From NCBI RefSeq assembly GCF_026745355.1, contig NC_079204.1, positions 2,611,501 to 2,675,500 on the forward strand: DNA of 64,000 nucleotides, in the 5' to 3' direction. This document shows positions 22,648 through 34,026 of this stretch, in pieces (position 1 is the first letter of the stretch; every line of letters begins with the position of its first letter). This DNA comes from Beta vulgaris subsp. vulgaris. Lineage: Eukaryota > Streptophyta > Magnoliopsida > Caryophyllales > Amaranthaceae. The position numbers were made by a program, and so were the translations under genes. The notes under the pieces were generated by a model. It was given only the letters and a program-made list of their open reading frames with translations. It ran no database searches and was not told where the DNA came from.

Positions 22648-22899
22648 TTCTTATTTTGGATGATTAGATTGCTTTAGGTTGTTAGTTTAATTTTATCTTC
22701 CTTACTTTTGTATATCTTTCTCTAACCCTTACTAGCTATATAAAGACCTTTTGCATCTTATGCTACCATTTCTTTGGGTTGTTTTGAGTTTTGATGCTTT
22801 CTATATTGCCCTTTTCCTTCATTGATACACCATACTTTTACTTTAGGATAATTTATTTATTCTGTAAGAATAGACTATGAAAAGTACACTCTTTGATAC

Positions 22900-24140
22900 A
22901 TATTCAACTAAGGGAAATGTTTAAAAAAGAGCAACAATTTTTTTAAATATAAAGGACAAAAATCAAACTTTGTAATATTTGAGCAAAGTACTTCCACGCA
23001 ATTGCAACTCTTTTTTCCTATCAACTACTTCATTTTGATTTTTGACCATCTCTCCCTATTTTCCTTCTACTCTAGTGTCCAAATTTTAATCATCTACTAA
23101 TCTATACACTTTGTTCTCATGAAAAAAAAATTCTATTTCTCGTGAAAATTGTTCTATTTTCAATAAGAAAATGTTCTATTTTAATAAATGTTCGTTTTAA
23201 ATTTATTTTTCAACAGAAAATTATGTTACATTTTCCATGAAAATTGTTTAATTTTCGATAAGCAAATGTTCTATTTTAAATAATGTTCGTTTACATCTTA
23301 TTTTTCAAGAAAAAAAAGTTCTATTTTCTGTGAAAATATATTCTATGCTTGATGAGCAAATGTTATACTTAAGTAAATGAATTATGGTAATGTACCAATT
23401 TAACAATAAAAATGTTCATTTTCGTAACTGAATTATGGTGATATTCCACTTCAACAATAAAATGTTTGTTTTCATAAGTGAACTCTTGTAATTAGACCTG
23501 GGCATGGGTCGGGCCGGGCCTGTTCACGAGCTTGGGGAAATGGCGGACCAGGTCCGACTAAAAATTTCCAGATTTTGCCCACGGGCCCCCTGCCCGAGCT
23601 CGTGCCTCCTGCGGGCCTGACCCGTGTTTTATGTTGTTATTCTGACAGTTTTAGGCTAAAAAAGAAAGGAAATGAGCGTTCAGCCGGCAGCCTGGCCCAC
23701 GCGAGTTCGTGCCGGTGCGGGCCTGAAATAAAATTTCTTGACCGTAGCGGACAGTGGGACGTGTCGAGCCCAAATTGTACCGGGTCGGGCCAGCTCGGCC
23801 CGCGTGCTGGCCCGACCCATACACACCTCTACTTGTAATGCTTCACTTCAATAGTAAAATGTTCGTTTTCGTAAGTAAATTCTTGTAACGTTCTACTTCA
23901 ACAATAATATATTCATTTCGTAAGTGAATTCTGGTAATGTACGACTTCAACAGTAAAAAAAAAATGTTCATTTTCATAATTGAATTATGGTAATATTCCA
24001 CTTCAACAATCAAATTTCCGTTCTTATAAATGAACTCTTTTAATGTTCCACTTCAATAGTAAACTATGTTTCGTTTTCATTAGTAAATTCTTATAAAATT
24101 CCATTCCAACTGTAAAATACTTATTTTCGTCTTCGTAAAT
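22900..24140 (+). repeat. Degenerate tandem repeat array interrupted by an hAT-type MITE
   Basis: Two related arrays. From about 23100 to 23360, units read like TTCTATTTTC(C/A)ATGAAAATTG. From about 23380 to 24150, units of roughly 45-50 bp read like AATGTTCGTTTTCGTAAGTG then AATTCTGGTAATGTTCCACT then TCAACAATAA, and they continue on the other side of the MITE at 23493-23831. Not coding. Confidence 0.65.
23493..23831. mobile_element. GC-rich hAT-type MITE with 8-bp target-site duplication
   Basis: Terminal inverted repeats start TAGACCTGGGCATGGGTCGG and, from the right end, TAGAGGTGTGTATGGGTCGG. CTTGTAAT flanks both sides (23485-23492 and 23832-23839), an 8-bp duplication as expected for hAT insertion. 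The 339-bp element is much richer in GC than its surroundings and has no transposase. A diverged reverse relative occurs at about 58886-59125. Confidence 0.82.
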
Positions 24141-24250
24141 GTTCTATTTTGCATTGTAAGAGCACAAGCCACAGAGAAAGCCCGGTTCAGCCATCCTCCT
24201 TGCTCTCTTCTTTGTTTCTTCGACGGAGAGTTGTTATTTCCATCTTCCAG

Positions 24251-24391
24251 GTGACCGGCGCAGCCTTTTTTTCATGTTTGCTAGTTTTTCCTCTGTAATT
24301 CCTACTAATTAGATTGAAAAACTACTTTTATTTAGTAGTTTTAGCAGAAAATTTTCCAACTTTTAACTTCATTTGCTTTTTTTAGTTGCAG
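24251..24391 (+). other. Intron in the 5' leader of BIN4
   Basis: CTTCCAG|GTGACC donor and TTAGTTGCAG|AAACTC acceptor. Removing it leaves a short leader before the ATG at 24420. Confidence 0.6.
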
Positions 24392-24419
24392 AAACTCTGA
24401 AAAAGCTCGAAGTTTAAGC

Positions 24420-27400
24420 ATGGGAGATTCCAGGGAGGCATCTCCTGATTGGTTGCGTACTTTTCAGGTAACTTTTTTTTTCTGTATTGTTTTCCCAATT
24501 TCAGATTACTGGAAGCTGAAAATAATATCTTCATGAATTTTGCTAAGAATTGATTTTTAGTAATGCTAGAAATATATGTGTTTAGGGTTTATGAAGAACT
24601 ATGTTGTAAATTATTGAGTGATTTCATGTATATATTTCTGTGAAGTATAAAGTAATAGTGGCATGACAATGTGATTTATGAGTTGTTCATCTCTTGTCTA
24701 TAAAAGTGGTCAAGTTAACTATCAGTAATTCAGTATTCTGATTAGGTTAAAGATATTGGGATCTATATCGTTATGCGAGTTTCGGACGATTAAGGACTAA
24801 TGTATCTTCAGTGTATTTGTCATTAATTAGTTGATGTAGTTTTAGGGTAGTAGGCTGTTGATATAGCTAATTGATGTCTTTACTCTGATTTGTTAATGTG
24901 ATGATTTCCTAGGAGTTGTCTGTTCTTTAAGTGATTTTGTGTTTCTAATGATCTTTTTTGTGGAATAGGCTCCTTCTCAATCTATTACGACTTTGTCATC
25001 TGATGGTTCTGAGCCTTCTGGTGACAAAAGCCCTGCGAAAGATGATAGCATTGATTGTCAAAGAGATGTGGAGAATAGAACATCAAACTTATTGGAAGTA
25101 GATGGGGAAGAAGAAGAGAAAATCTGCGATATTGCCAAGAAGTCGCCCAGTAAGAAGACAGCTAAGAAGCGATTAAAAGTTGGCGATGTAACACCTGCGA
25201 AAAGGAAAAAATCAGAAAAACTCGAGAAAATAGGTCTGTGGAAGAGCAATAGTTAGTGTCTAGAAACCACCTTATATGAAGTATACAAGTACTCTTGTTT
25301 TTAGGTTAGGAGAGTGAAGATTGGAATTTTGAGCTTTCCATGCTTGATAGTTTTATGATGTTTTAATCATCAATGAAATTTCCTTTAAAATAATACTATT
25401 ATATCCTCTTTTTTTATTTTTGTTTATTTGTCTATTCTGTGGTATTGTTCTTGATGTTTTCTTTTTATAAAGCAGGGAGTGAAGATGATGAGAATGTTAA
25501 GAGGGAAGAATTTTCTGATAAGTCGATGGAAACTCCTGTAACTGTAAGTGCCATGATCAGTATTTTGGAAGGACTGAAATTTATTTGGAGGTAACCTTAG
25601 AAAAAAATAAAAATTGCTAGTCTGTTATTGCTTGAGAACTGAAAATCATGTGGGTTATCCCTTTATTGCTATTGCTTATTATGATGCAAGAAAATCATGT
25701 GGGTTATCCCTTTTATTGCTATTGCTTATTATGATGCAAAAAAGTCATCATTATCCTTCTTCATTTTGAAATTACATAAAGCTTGTTTACTTGTTCACCT
25801 CATCCTCTGGTGCTATGTGCCTATGCTGCATATATGTATTTTAGGTCGATGACCACAATGATCACGATTGGTTATTCTTTAACAGGCACCAAATCATTCA
25901 ATTTGTGAACTGTCATCAGATTCTGAAACCAAATCAGATGCAACCATAAGGAAAATAGAAGAGAAAATTGATAATGAAGAGTCTGCACCCAGGAGTGCAG
26001 TGAAGAGAAAATCTCCAAAGAAACGGGTGAAACAGGAAGATGATGCGACAGAGAAGAAAACTAATGAGCCTGCGAAAATAGAAGGTACCAAAGGATTTTG
26101 GAGATGGCATGTAAAGAAGCAAACATATTAATTTTCATAATTGTCTAGCCAGAGGTCCCTATGCACTCATAAGCACTGAAACTTGACCCTCTAATCATTA
26201 TAAATTCTAATAATTATGTGTGCTGCGTGCTTGCTTAGGACAGGCGAGGTTGAAAATATAGATGTTGCAGAGGAAGTCAAACCTGAGAAGCAATCTGAAC
26301 CTGCTGTAAGAGCCGTCCATCGGTTAATATCTTGATATTGTATGTATCCAATCTGTGTTAAGCGGATGCAACTTGTTTTGCTATTGTAGGTTAGCTCCTC
26401 TACAATGCCTTTGGTACTGCCTGAGAAAGTACAACGCACTAAGGTAGGTCCTCTTAAATTCTTTAACTTTCTGTCTGTTTTTGTTTCAAAAGTAATCTAG
26501 TTGTCTTTCATTTGACTGTGGTCCCCTCCGAGTCCTTTCTCCACTCTACTCCCCGTCCCTCCTTTCTTGAAGAGAAGTTATAATTAGCAGCAAATTGAGT
26601 TTATTAAAATGTCATCCTGATGATAATTTCACTTCATACATGATATCTTCCTTAAGAATATATGCTTTTGCAGGCACTAGTTGAGTGTGAAGGTGAATCA
26701 ATTGATTTGAGTGGTGATATGGGTGCTGTTGGGAGGGTAATAATCTCAGAGACTCCATCGAAAGAATCTGAAATGTTTCTAGATTTGAAAGGTTGGTGTA
26801 CATCAAACACAGCTACAGGCCTACAGTTGATTGATGAGCTATATCTGTAGTTTGTGCACAAAACTTTTTGGATAATATGTCTTGTTTCTCATATATGTGC
26901 TTCAAATCTACAACATAATATCTAGATTGAATAACTAGAACAACTTTTGAAGTCATAAGAATATGTCAAATGTTCCCAGTTCTTATTCTTCTGTGATGCA
27001 GCGGTGATCTGCTACCCCCTCAGATGTCTCATTTTATGTCCATAACTTCTCATTTTGCTATATCACAAACTTAAATGATCCATTTATTATTAAGTCAAAA
27101 TGAAAAAATTTATTTTGATGAGGTGGCAAAATCAGGATATGATGGGACACAAGTACACAACATTAAGCACAATGCTAAGTGATGTTTACTCTGCGTCCCT
27201 GCCTAATGTGCTTTATCTTGGTGTTATTTCAGGAACCATTTACAAAACCATAATAGTTCCTTCAAGGACATTTTGTGTGGTATGTTATCATGTTCTTGAT
27301 TTTGATTGTTAAATATCTGTACTCTTTGCTGTGTATCTGAATTTTGCAACTGAGAAACTAAAAGCTATAATTCATCTTATCTCTTGAAAAATTCACTGCT

Positions 27401-28251
27401 TTATTTGGAAAAACTTTAAATTGTATATTTTGTAACAGGTGAGCATTGGTCAGTCTGAGGCCAAGGTATGTTGTATGATACCTACATCCTCTATCCATTT
27501 AATTTACATCACCTTCTAATTACTTCTTTTTCTTGATTAAATGATGTCCCATACTCTTTGCTATATAATGTTTTTAAAGTTAAACTTCTCTCATTGCAAT
27601 TTGGTCAATACACCTTTTGCTATGTCGCACTCATAAATTACGCTAATTATTCTCATCCAAGAATGAGCTAGGTTAATCTTTTTATTGAGGCTTAACCTAG
27701 AATTGGGATATGAATTATGTGTGGTGATAAATTGTTCACTTGTTCTAGTATCCCTTGAGCAGATAGAGGCCATCATGAATGATTTTATTCAGCTGAAACC
27801 TCAATCAAACGTGTATAATGCTGAGACTATGGTTGAAGGTTAGTTTCATCTTTTGGAGTCCTTCAGCAGTCTATTTTTCTTGGAGTTACCACATTACTAT
27901 GTTTTTTTTTTAATACTACGTTTTCTGTGAGTAGGAACACTAGAAGGGTTCACCTTTGAGTCTGATGATGAAGCTGATAAGATGACCAAGGATGTTAAAG
28001 GTGATCAGAGTGAAGGTGCTGAAGAGAAACCCACCAAGAAAGCTAAAGGAAAAGCTGAAAAAAAACCGGTATGTACTGGATTTTTCTCATTGTCTCAGTA
28101 AGGCAGTATAAAATATTTAAGCAAACTTTTTTCTTATGCATGGTGACCCATAATGAAGGTTGCAACGAAAAGGAAGGGGAAAGATGTAGGAGGCAAGCAG
28201 ACTAAGAAAAGGAAACCTCAAGCACCAAAGAAAGGCAAGGCTAAGAAGTAA
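24420..28251 (+). CDS. BIN4: DNA-binding protein BIN4 (DNA topoisomerase VI complex subunit)
   Basis: Twelve coding exons: 24420-24467, 24969-25233, 25476-25543, 25886-26084, 26244-26305, 26390-26443, 26674-26791, 27233-27279, 27439-27465, 27763-27838, 27935-28068 and 28159-28251. Frame is continuous, 396 residues. The N-terminus REASPDWLRTFQ matches the BIN4/MIDGET start. Next come Ser/Asp/Lys-rich disordered segments with AT-hook-like basic clusters (KKSPSKKTAKKRLK; KRKSPKKRVK). A compact conserved region follows (ESIDLSGDMGAVGRVIISE, then YKTIIVPSRTFCVVSIGQSE, then AIMNDFIQLKP). The tail is acidic then very basic (ATKRKGKDVGGKQTKKRKP). In Arabidopsis BIN4 binds DNA and works with the plant topoisomerase VI subunits in endoreduplication and cell growth; it is nuclear. 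The last intron has a weak acceptor (ATAATGAAG), and exon 12 placement rests on frame. Confidence 0.92.
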
Positions 28252-28774
28252 AAAATAAGAATTGTTTTTCTGGCTATAGATTGTACACCACCAGTCCATA
28301 AACTTGTAGCTACCATCATAAACCAATTTGGTGTATTTGTTCAGTTAGTTTAGTCAAAAGGTATAGAGTGTTAGTTGCCTCTAGATATTCTATATCCCCC
28401 TTTTTTTCAAAAAGAAAGAAATTATTTCATTGCTTGAATATGATACAGCTGATACGTATAATAAGAAGAGTACTCATTCATCTTGTGCTTTGTTTTAAGA
28501 TTGCAGCCATGAATGAAATCATCATCCATGGATTGGATCTGGTAGTTTCTTTTACAGTTTATCTGCCTTGTGCTGTCTACTTACAAAAGAAGTGTGTGGG
28601 TAATCTTCTGTATGAAATTCTGTGTTCTCTCTCAGATTTTTTTATATGCCCTCGCCTTCTAAGTAATAAGTATGACTTCAGCACCTTGTCCTGCCTTGTT
28701 GGTCCTGCTGAGGTCGATAAATTTGGATTTTCCCTGCCTAAGTGCTTAAAGTTGAGCTCTGTTTATGGAATCAT
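28252..28774. other. Convergent 3' UTRs of BIN4 and the thaumatin-like gene
   Basis: No independent gene. A plus-strand frame from 28368 overlaps the antisense of the thaumatin-like exon 3 and is not supported. Confidence 0.5.
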
Positions 28775-30621
28775 TCAGCCCAACAGCAGCAAACTGAAGG
28801 CCAGAAGTATGTACACAGCGTATGGTAGGATGGTGTTTGAGTTGGAGACCTCCCCCTTAGATGCCCCAAAACTGTGTTTGGTCGTTGGTGGTGAAACATA
28901 ACTGGAGCTTGGTGGTGTATTATAGCCAATTGTTGGTGAACTGTAGGTGAAACTTGGTGGTGAATTGTCAATGACACTCGGCGGTGCACCATATCCAACT
29001 GGTGGTGAATTGTCAATGACACTCGGCGGTGCACCATATCCAACTGGTGGTGAATTGTAAGTTACACTCGGCGGTGCACTATAGCCAACTGGTGGTGAAT
29101 TGTATATGACACTCGGTGGTGCACCATAGCCGACTGGTGGTGAATTGTATATGACACTCGGCGGTGCACCATAGCCGGCTGGTGGTGAAGTGTATGGGAC
29201 ACTTGGTGGTGACATAGCAGTGCCACCGTTTGGTTTATTTGTCCTGCATCACAAGCAGAAGCAAAGAAAGAGCAGTTAGGGAAGAGAAGGTGTAACCAAA
29301 GTTGGGGTTTAGGGAAGAAAGCTAGGTAGAAAAGCATTACATAGCAGCGGATTTGGGACAAAAAACTACGGCATAATTGTAAGCCTTGCATGTGAATGTG
29401 CTTGTGCCGTCATCAAAGGCGTAGCTATATGCTCTTGGACAGGCTCTCTTGAAGACATGCGCGTAATATGATGGTCGGCATGTCGTTGGGTTAGCAAACT
29501 GTCCGCTACAGCAGTATTGGTCTGATCCAAATGCCTCACATGCGCTTTTACATGCAATGACTCCTCCAGCCTCCCCTCCATCTCCACCCACCACTTGTAG
29601 CTCCTTTGGACATCCTGTTTGAGAATATTTTCCAGGAAAAATCGTTAGTTAATCTTTGTCTTTCTCACCTTGGCAGACAAGTTAAATTTCTTGATAGTAA
29701 ATATACTTCTATTACAGAGTGCTTCAATGTGCTATATAATTCGACATATCATGTTTATAATAGGAACTACTATGCATAAAAGAGGGCACCACGGCAATTG
29801 AGGTGGCCAAATAAGCAGCTTGACTGCGGAATGGTTCAAAGTCAGTTGCGTGGAACCATTTGAGCTACCTTTCGGTTGCTAGGGACATGCTTGAGTTCTC
29901 TTGGATGCTAAGGTTAAGCAAAAACATGTTGAAAACAAGACTAGCTCAAGCTAGCCATGGTGATGACCAGTTCTGAGCCACATGGGCTTGCATCAATAGA
30001 TATTACACTGGTTCTGTGCAGTGTGGCCACCTAATTATCGTCCGCAGAAGTCTGTGACAATCGTCCGATGGGATTTGTGATAAGGTGATAGCATATGACA
30101 GTAATTTTTCTGAAATTTATTGAGCTGCTAAAATTACCCATATTGATGTCAGAAATACATCCTGTTGCATTGCAAGCAGCACCATTAACCCCAGTAGGCC
30201 ACGCAACAAGAGGGAGATTATAACCATCCACAATGCTAACATCATAGAAATCCTTATTATTGCCTTGGCCTAATGTGATCTCAAACAGAGAAGCTGGTGG
30301 TGTTGCTCCACTCCCATCACATTCCAACTTCCCCCCACAGTCCCCTGTTAGACATTTCCCTGCGCCCGTCTGATCAAATCGGCAGCCTGTCCTAGCCCAT
30401 ATCCTGCCCGACCAACCTGGACTCGCCTCGAGTCTCATAGTCTTCCCGGTATCTAGCTGGAACCCGGTGCTAGAAAGCGGGGGCGTGCCCGACCCAGATA
30501 ATGTCCCTGGCCATATTGTAAAAGGGCAGTTGTTGGTTATTGTGAAAGTGGAAGAAACTATAGAAGGAAATAGCAAAAATATGATCAAAGTAGAAAACAA
30601 CAATATTTTGTTTAGCATCAT
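28775..30621 (-). CDS. Thaumatin-like (PR-5 type) protein with Pro-rich repeat tail and GPI-type C-terminus
   Basis: Three exons: 30138-30621, 29341-29614 and 28775-29243, giving 408 residues. Residues 1-24 are a signal peptide ([20 protein letters not shown]...). The thaumatin domain runs from [20 protein letters not shown] to VVFCPKS and contains the family signature [16 protein letters not shown] and many paired cysteines. A third exon adds a tail absent from short PR-5 proteins: about six 15-residue repeats of the form [15 protein letters not shown], then a Ser/Thr-rich stretch and a hydrophobic end ([17 protein letters not shown]), as in GPI-anchored proteins. Role expected at the cell surface or wall in defence or carbohydrate binding; substrate unknown. 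The start is the first of two adjacent ATGs. The 5' neighbour BIN4 is convergent. Length resembles the long tailed subclass. Confidence 0.93.
28925..29215 (-). repeat. 45-bp coding tandem repeat in the thaumatin-like gene
   Basis: About six in-frame 45-bp units encode SPP(V/A)[11 protein letters not shown] variants. Adjacent units differ by only a few bases, while the last ones drift, so recent unit duplication is likely. Confidence 0.85.
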
Positions 30622-31458
30622 AAGATCTTCTTTTTTGGGCACTAGGGGAAGGAAAGTAGAGGCAAGGTCTAATATAAGAATATGGTGGTTATGAGGGTTT
30701 AAGAAATTATAAAGGTTGAGAATTTGAGAATTTGAGAATTTTAAAAAAATCCAACAATGGAAAACCTATGTCCTAAGTTGCTTTGCTGCATGTACTAGCT
30801 GCAAGATCAAGTTTGTAGATTTAGACTATTATTTTTATTTATTTTTTGTGATTTTAGATGGCCTCAAGAAAAAGAAATTCCTTTCTTTCAATTATTTTGA
30901 TATTTTTAACAAGGATAATAAAAACATGTAGAAACTAATAACTTATGTAGACCTTGCTTGTGTGACAAATTAGGGGTAGTCCAAGTTTATTATTGGAAAG
31001 AATATTCTACAAACTATAGTATAAAACATAGGATTTGATATAAATGGAGAAGTCATATAAGATCCTTGAAGTTATCTTTGCAGCAAAGTATGAAGATTTT
31101 GCTTTGAGGATACACTAGATTTTACTTTGATTATTCTATGTAAGATTCAGAAAGCATCCTAGATGAGGAAGTCCTAAAGAAGGAAGTCCTATCTTTTGTA
31201 TAGTGTGAATTTGTGAAAGTAAAAAGGTGTCCTTCTCATAAAGTACTACTATGTTTCTATGAAGCAGAGACTACCATAAGAGCTCATACTGTTATTTATT
31301 CTAGACTAAGTTGCACATGGAAGCATAATCTTTATTTGGGCAAAGTTATGCACATCTAAGATCTAACCACCTTAAGTCCTATCAAGTAGCTCAAACACTC
31401 CACGTCGAAAAAATGGTAGCTCAAACACTTCTATTTGGAGACATATGTCCCATACATG
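30622..31458. other. Upstream region of the thaumatin-like gene
   Basis: AT-rich. A 9-bp motif GAGAATTTG is tandemly repeated three times at about 30718-30740. No gene seen. Confidence 0.4.
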
Positions 31459-31644
31459 CAGTGGCGGAGCCACATAGTAAGTTTTGGGGTCAATTGACTC
31501 CACTCAAACCTAAAAAGTAAGGAATTTTCTCCTAAATTTTTTGAGATTTTGGTGTATTTTCTTATAAATTTAACTATATGGTTCCTCTAAATTTCATCAA
31601 TTTTGTTTTGACCATACTAAATATATTTTCTAGATCTGCCGCTG
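31459..31644. mobile_element. hAT-type MITE (186 bp)
   Basis: Ends CAGTGGCGGAGCCAC and GATCTGCCGCTG form imperfect inverted termini. CATACATG flanks both sides (31451-31458 and 31645-31652), an 8-bp target-site duplication. No coding capacity. Confidence 0.82.
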
Positions 31645-31652
31645 CATACATG

Positions 31653-33581
31653 AAACATTATTGACACCAGCAAGATTGAGGATTACGAAACAAGGGAACC
31701 TTTACGCATGAGAATTGAGAATACCCTGTTTTCGAAACGTTTTCATTCTCAAATCTCCTTTGTAATGAGCCTAAAAATGGATGAATTCTTAAGGGTTTAC
31801 CATTTCCAAAAGGCTAGCCACATGATACATAGGTTATAATTCTTACAAGCTTTAATGTGTTATAGTGTGCTTCATAATTTTCTTTTTTGAAGATGGTGCT
31901 TCATTATTTTTGAATACTTTTATAATCAAATCCATAATTCCAATTTTTGTAAAAAGCCACAATGGAAATTGAATTCAGAAAACTGAAGAATCTGTTTTTC
32001 CACATAAACCGGCCTTAAAAACAAGGCAAATGTGGAAAGCAGCACAAACTACAGTAATGACATGACACAAGTCATTATTTCACTCTTGTGATCCTTGTGA
32101 CAAGAACTCTCTTGAAGCCAATACATTGCATTAAATCACAAGTGACATGTTTCACTAATATATCCAATCATACAACTAGAAACTTATATTTTGCTAGTCC
32201 TGCAAAACTTATTCTAAATGCCTATGAAGCCGTATAAAGAATAGAACTGTTTCCAAGATAGAACTCGCCGTATAGGCGCACGCCTGTCTTCAGAGATTAT
32301 ACATGCCTTAGGTATGAAATAGCACTTCTAATGAGATAGCTAGCCGAGCATTAGACTACTGGATTATCACTTGCAGCAAGTAGGCAAGCTCAGCGATTCT
32401 CATAAAAAGATCAGATGCAGAGCTAGTTGATTAGTCACGGAAACCCCTGAACTACTCCCCTGAGACTCTGAGAGGCTGGATTGTCACTTTCAGCAAGCTC
32501 GGCCATTCTCATAAAAGCTCAGATGCAGAGTTAGTTGATTGTCATTGAAACTCCTGAAGTACTTAACTGAGAGGCAGAAGTCTGATATATATTGAATAAT
32601 CACATAGCATCAAGTCCGAAGAAGCTCGCTTCACAGTACATTATGACATCCGATAGAAGTGAGTCCGTTCAGAGCTTAAAACTCATGCAGAAGAGAGGCA
32701 TCTCAAGTCTCAACAACTATGGAATGCACGTGAAGACTCCTTTTCTCAAAGAGGTCGATAACTTATCAGCAGCGACTTGCATATTATCCAGTATACTGGT
32801 GCTGTTTAAGATACCTTCATGGAACACCACAAATAGCCATACCTCTGCATTTCTGCAAGGGCAAGAAACAAAAGTGTATTAGTAAATCCCTTGTATTGAA
32901 ATAATACTGAAAGAAGAAATCATTCAGTAAAACTGAAGTAAGCAAATTTGAACTCCCTGACTAGACATAATTTGCACCCTGCAAAATAGCACCAAGAAAA
33001 GCACATACGTCAAAACTAGACAAACCATAGTTATTACAAAACTAGGAAGAAATCCAAACTGCTCTTCCACTCTCCATTTCTTAACCTCTTCTTTTTTGGC
33101 TTTTTAGGGGAAGAGGGTGATCAAGAGATAGCAGTTACTCGATCCAGTTACAAGGACTTACAACTAAATTATAGAAGAAAGAGTTCTACAAGCTGCAACC
33201 AGAAGATAGCACCATAAAACGGTGGAATTGAACCAACAAAGATGTCTGAAACATATACATAACCAAATAGGCAAGAGAAAGGAAGTCTGGAACACAATAA
33301 AAGCTGCAACAAGATATATCAGGTATCAGAGAGACACTATTACTAATAAAGATCAGAACAAATGTGATATACGCAACACCATAAGAGAACACCAAAGTAG
33401 ATGAAGTCTTAATTATTTCTACATAACCATTAAATTCAGAAATATAAGTCTTCTGCCACACATAAGGGGCGCACTGGGTTCCGCATTTAAGATTCTCACA
33501 TAGTTCACCAAAATGTAAAAGTTAAAGCACTAGAAGTTAGGAAAAAGAAAAAAAAAAGGCTCATAGTGCTTATTAAGTTAT
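31653..33581. other. Intergenic DNA, possibly long 3' UTR of the Cys-rich gene
   Basis: No supported coding frame. It includes a 117-bp tandem duplication at 32361-32576. Part of the stretch next to 33581 is probably the 3' UTR of the minus-strand gene. Confidence 0.35.
32361..32576 (+). repeat. Tandem duplication, ~117-bp unit, two copies
   Basis: Copies begin GGATTATCACTTGCAGCAAG (32361) and GGATTGTCACTTTCAGCAAG (32478). They share ATTCTCATAAAA, AGATGCAGAG and TAGTTGATT blocks in order. No known element recognised. Confidence 0.65.
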
Positions 33582-34019
33582 CTAGTTCAAGTCCATGCCA
33601 TCTCCAACTTGACTGCAGATAGGGCTGACTGCTGAGAAGGATCTCTCGAAAGGTGAAGGATGTAAATTTGCATCCCGACGACGCTTGAAAGAACAGCTCT
33701 CAGAAGGGCAAGCCTCAGCTTCAAACTTCCTACGAACACCTCTAGCTGCTTGTTGCTCCATAGGTGTAAGTGGGAACATCTGACCACTGACTCTGCACAG
33801 TGAGTTGTGATTACCATATAAAATTCGCTGGTTACAATTTTTGTCACATATATGGGTCAGTCCAGTAAGCCTGCATCGGTACATATTTCCACAGACATGC
33901 TCGTTTTGACATTTCCAATCACACTTGTGACCCGGGTTTGGCCCATCTTGGCCGAGAATACTTGACATAAAGACAACATTTGAGGAGCCAGTCATCATTG
34001 CAGCCCTGTGTGCCTCCAT
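33582..34019 (-). CDS. Cysteine-rich conserved-looking protein, function unknown
   Basis: Single coding exon, 145 residues, ATG at 34019. Residues 1-25 are short and Met-rich. Residues 28-75 hold a dense Cys/His set (GHKCDWKCQNEHVC, YRCRLTGLTHICDKNCNQ, NSLCRVSGQ) spaced like a zinc-binding module. A segment FPLTPMEQQAARGVRRKFEA and a basic patch FKRRRDA follow, then a Ser-rich tail. The pattern is far from random and looks like a conserved plant family, but I cannot name it. An upstream TATA box (35101-35108) and a probable 915-bp leader intron (34027-34941) support a real transcription unit. DNA or protein binding is possible; that is speculation. Confidence 0.78.
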   Translation of the reverse strand: MEAHRAAMMTGSSNVVFMSSILGQDGPNPGHKCDWKCQNEHVCGNMYRCRLTGLTHICDKNCNQRILYGNHNSLCRVSGQMFPLTPMEQQAARGVRRKFEAEACPSESCSFKRRRDANLHPSPFERSFSAVSPICSQVGDGMDLN

Positions 34020-34026
34020 TGAAAGT

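Noticed and set aside
23575..23838. 87-residue Pro/Gly-rich frame
   Set aside because: Entirely inside the GC-rich hAT-type MITE; composition explains the open frame.
28368..28901. 177-residue plus-strand frame
   Set aside because: Starts in the BIN4 3' UTR and overlaps thaumatin-like exon 3 antisense. No ATG-supported conserved protein is visible.
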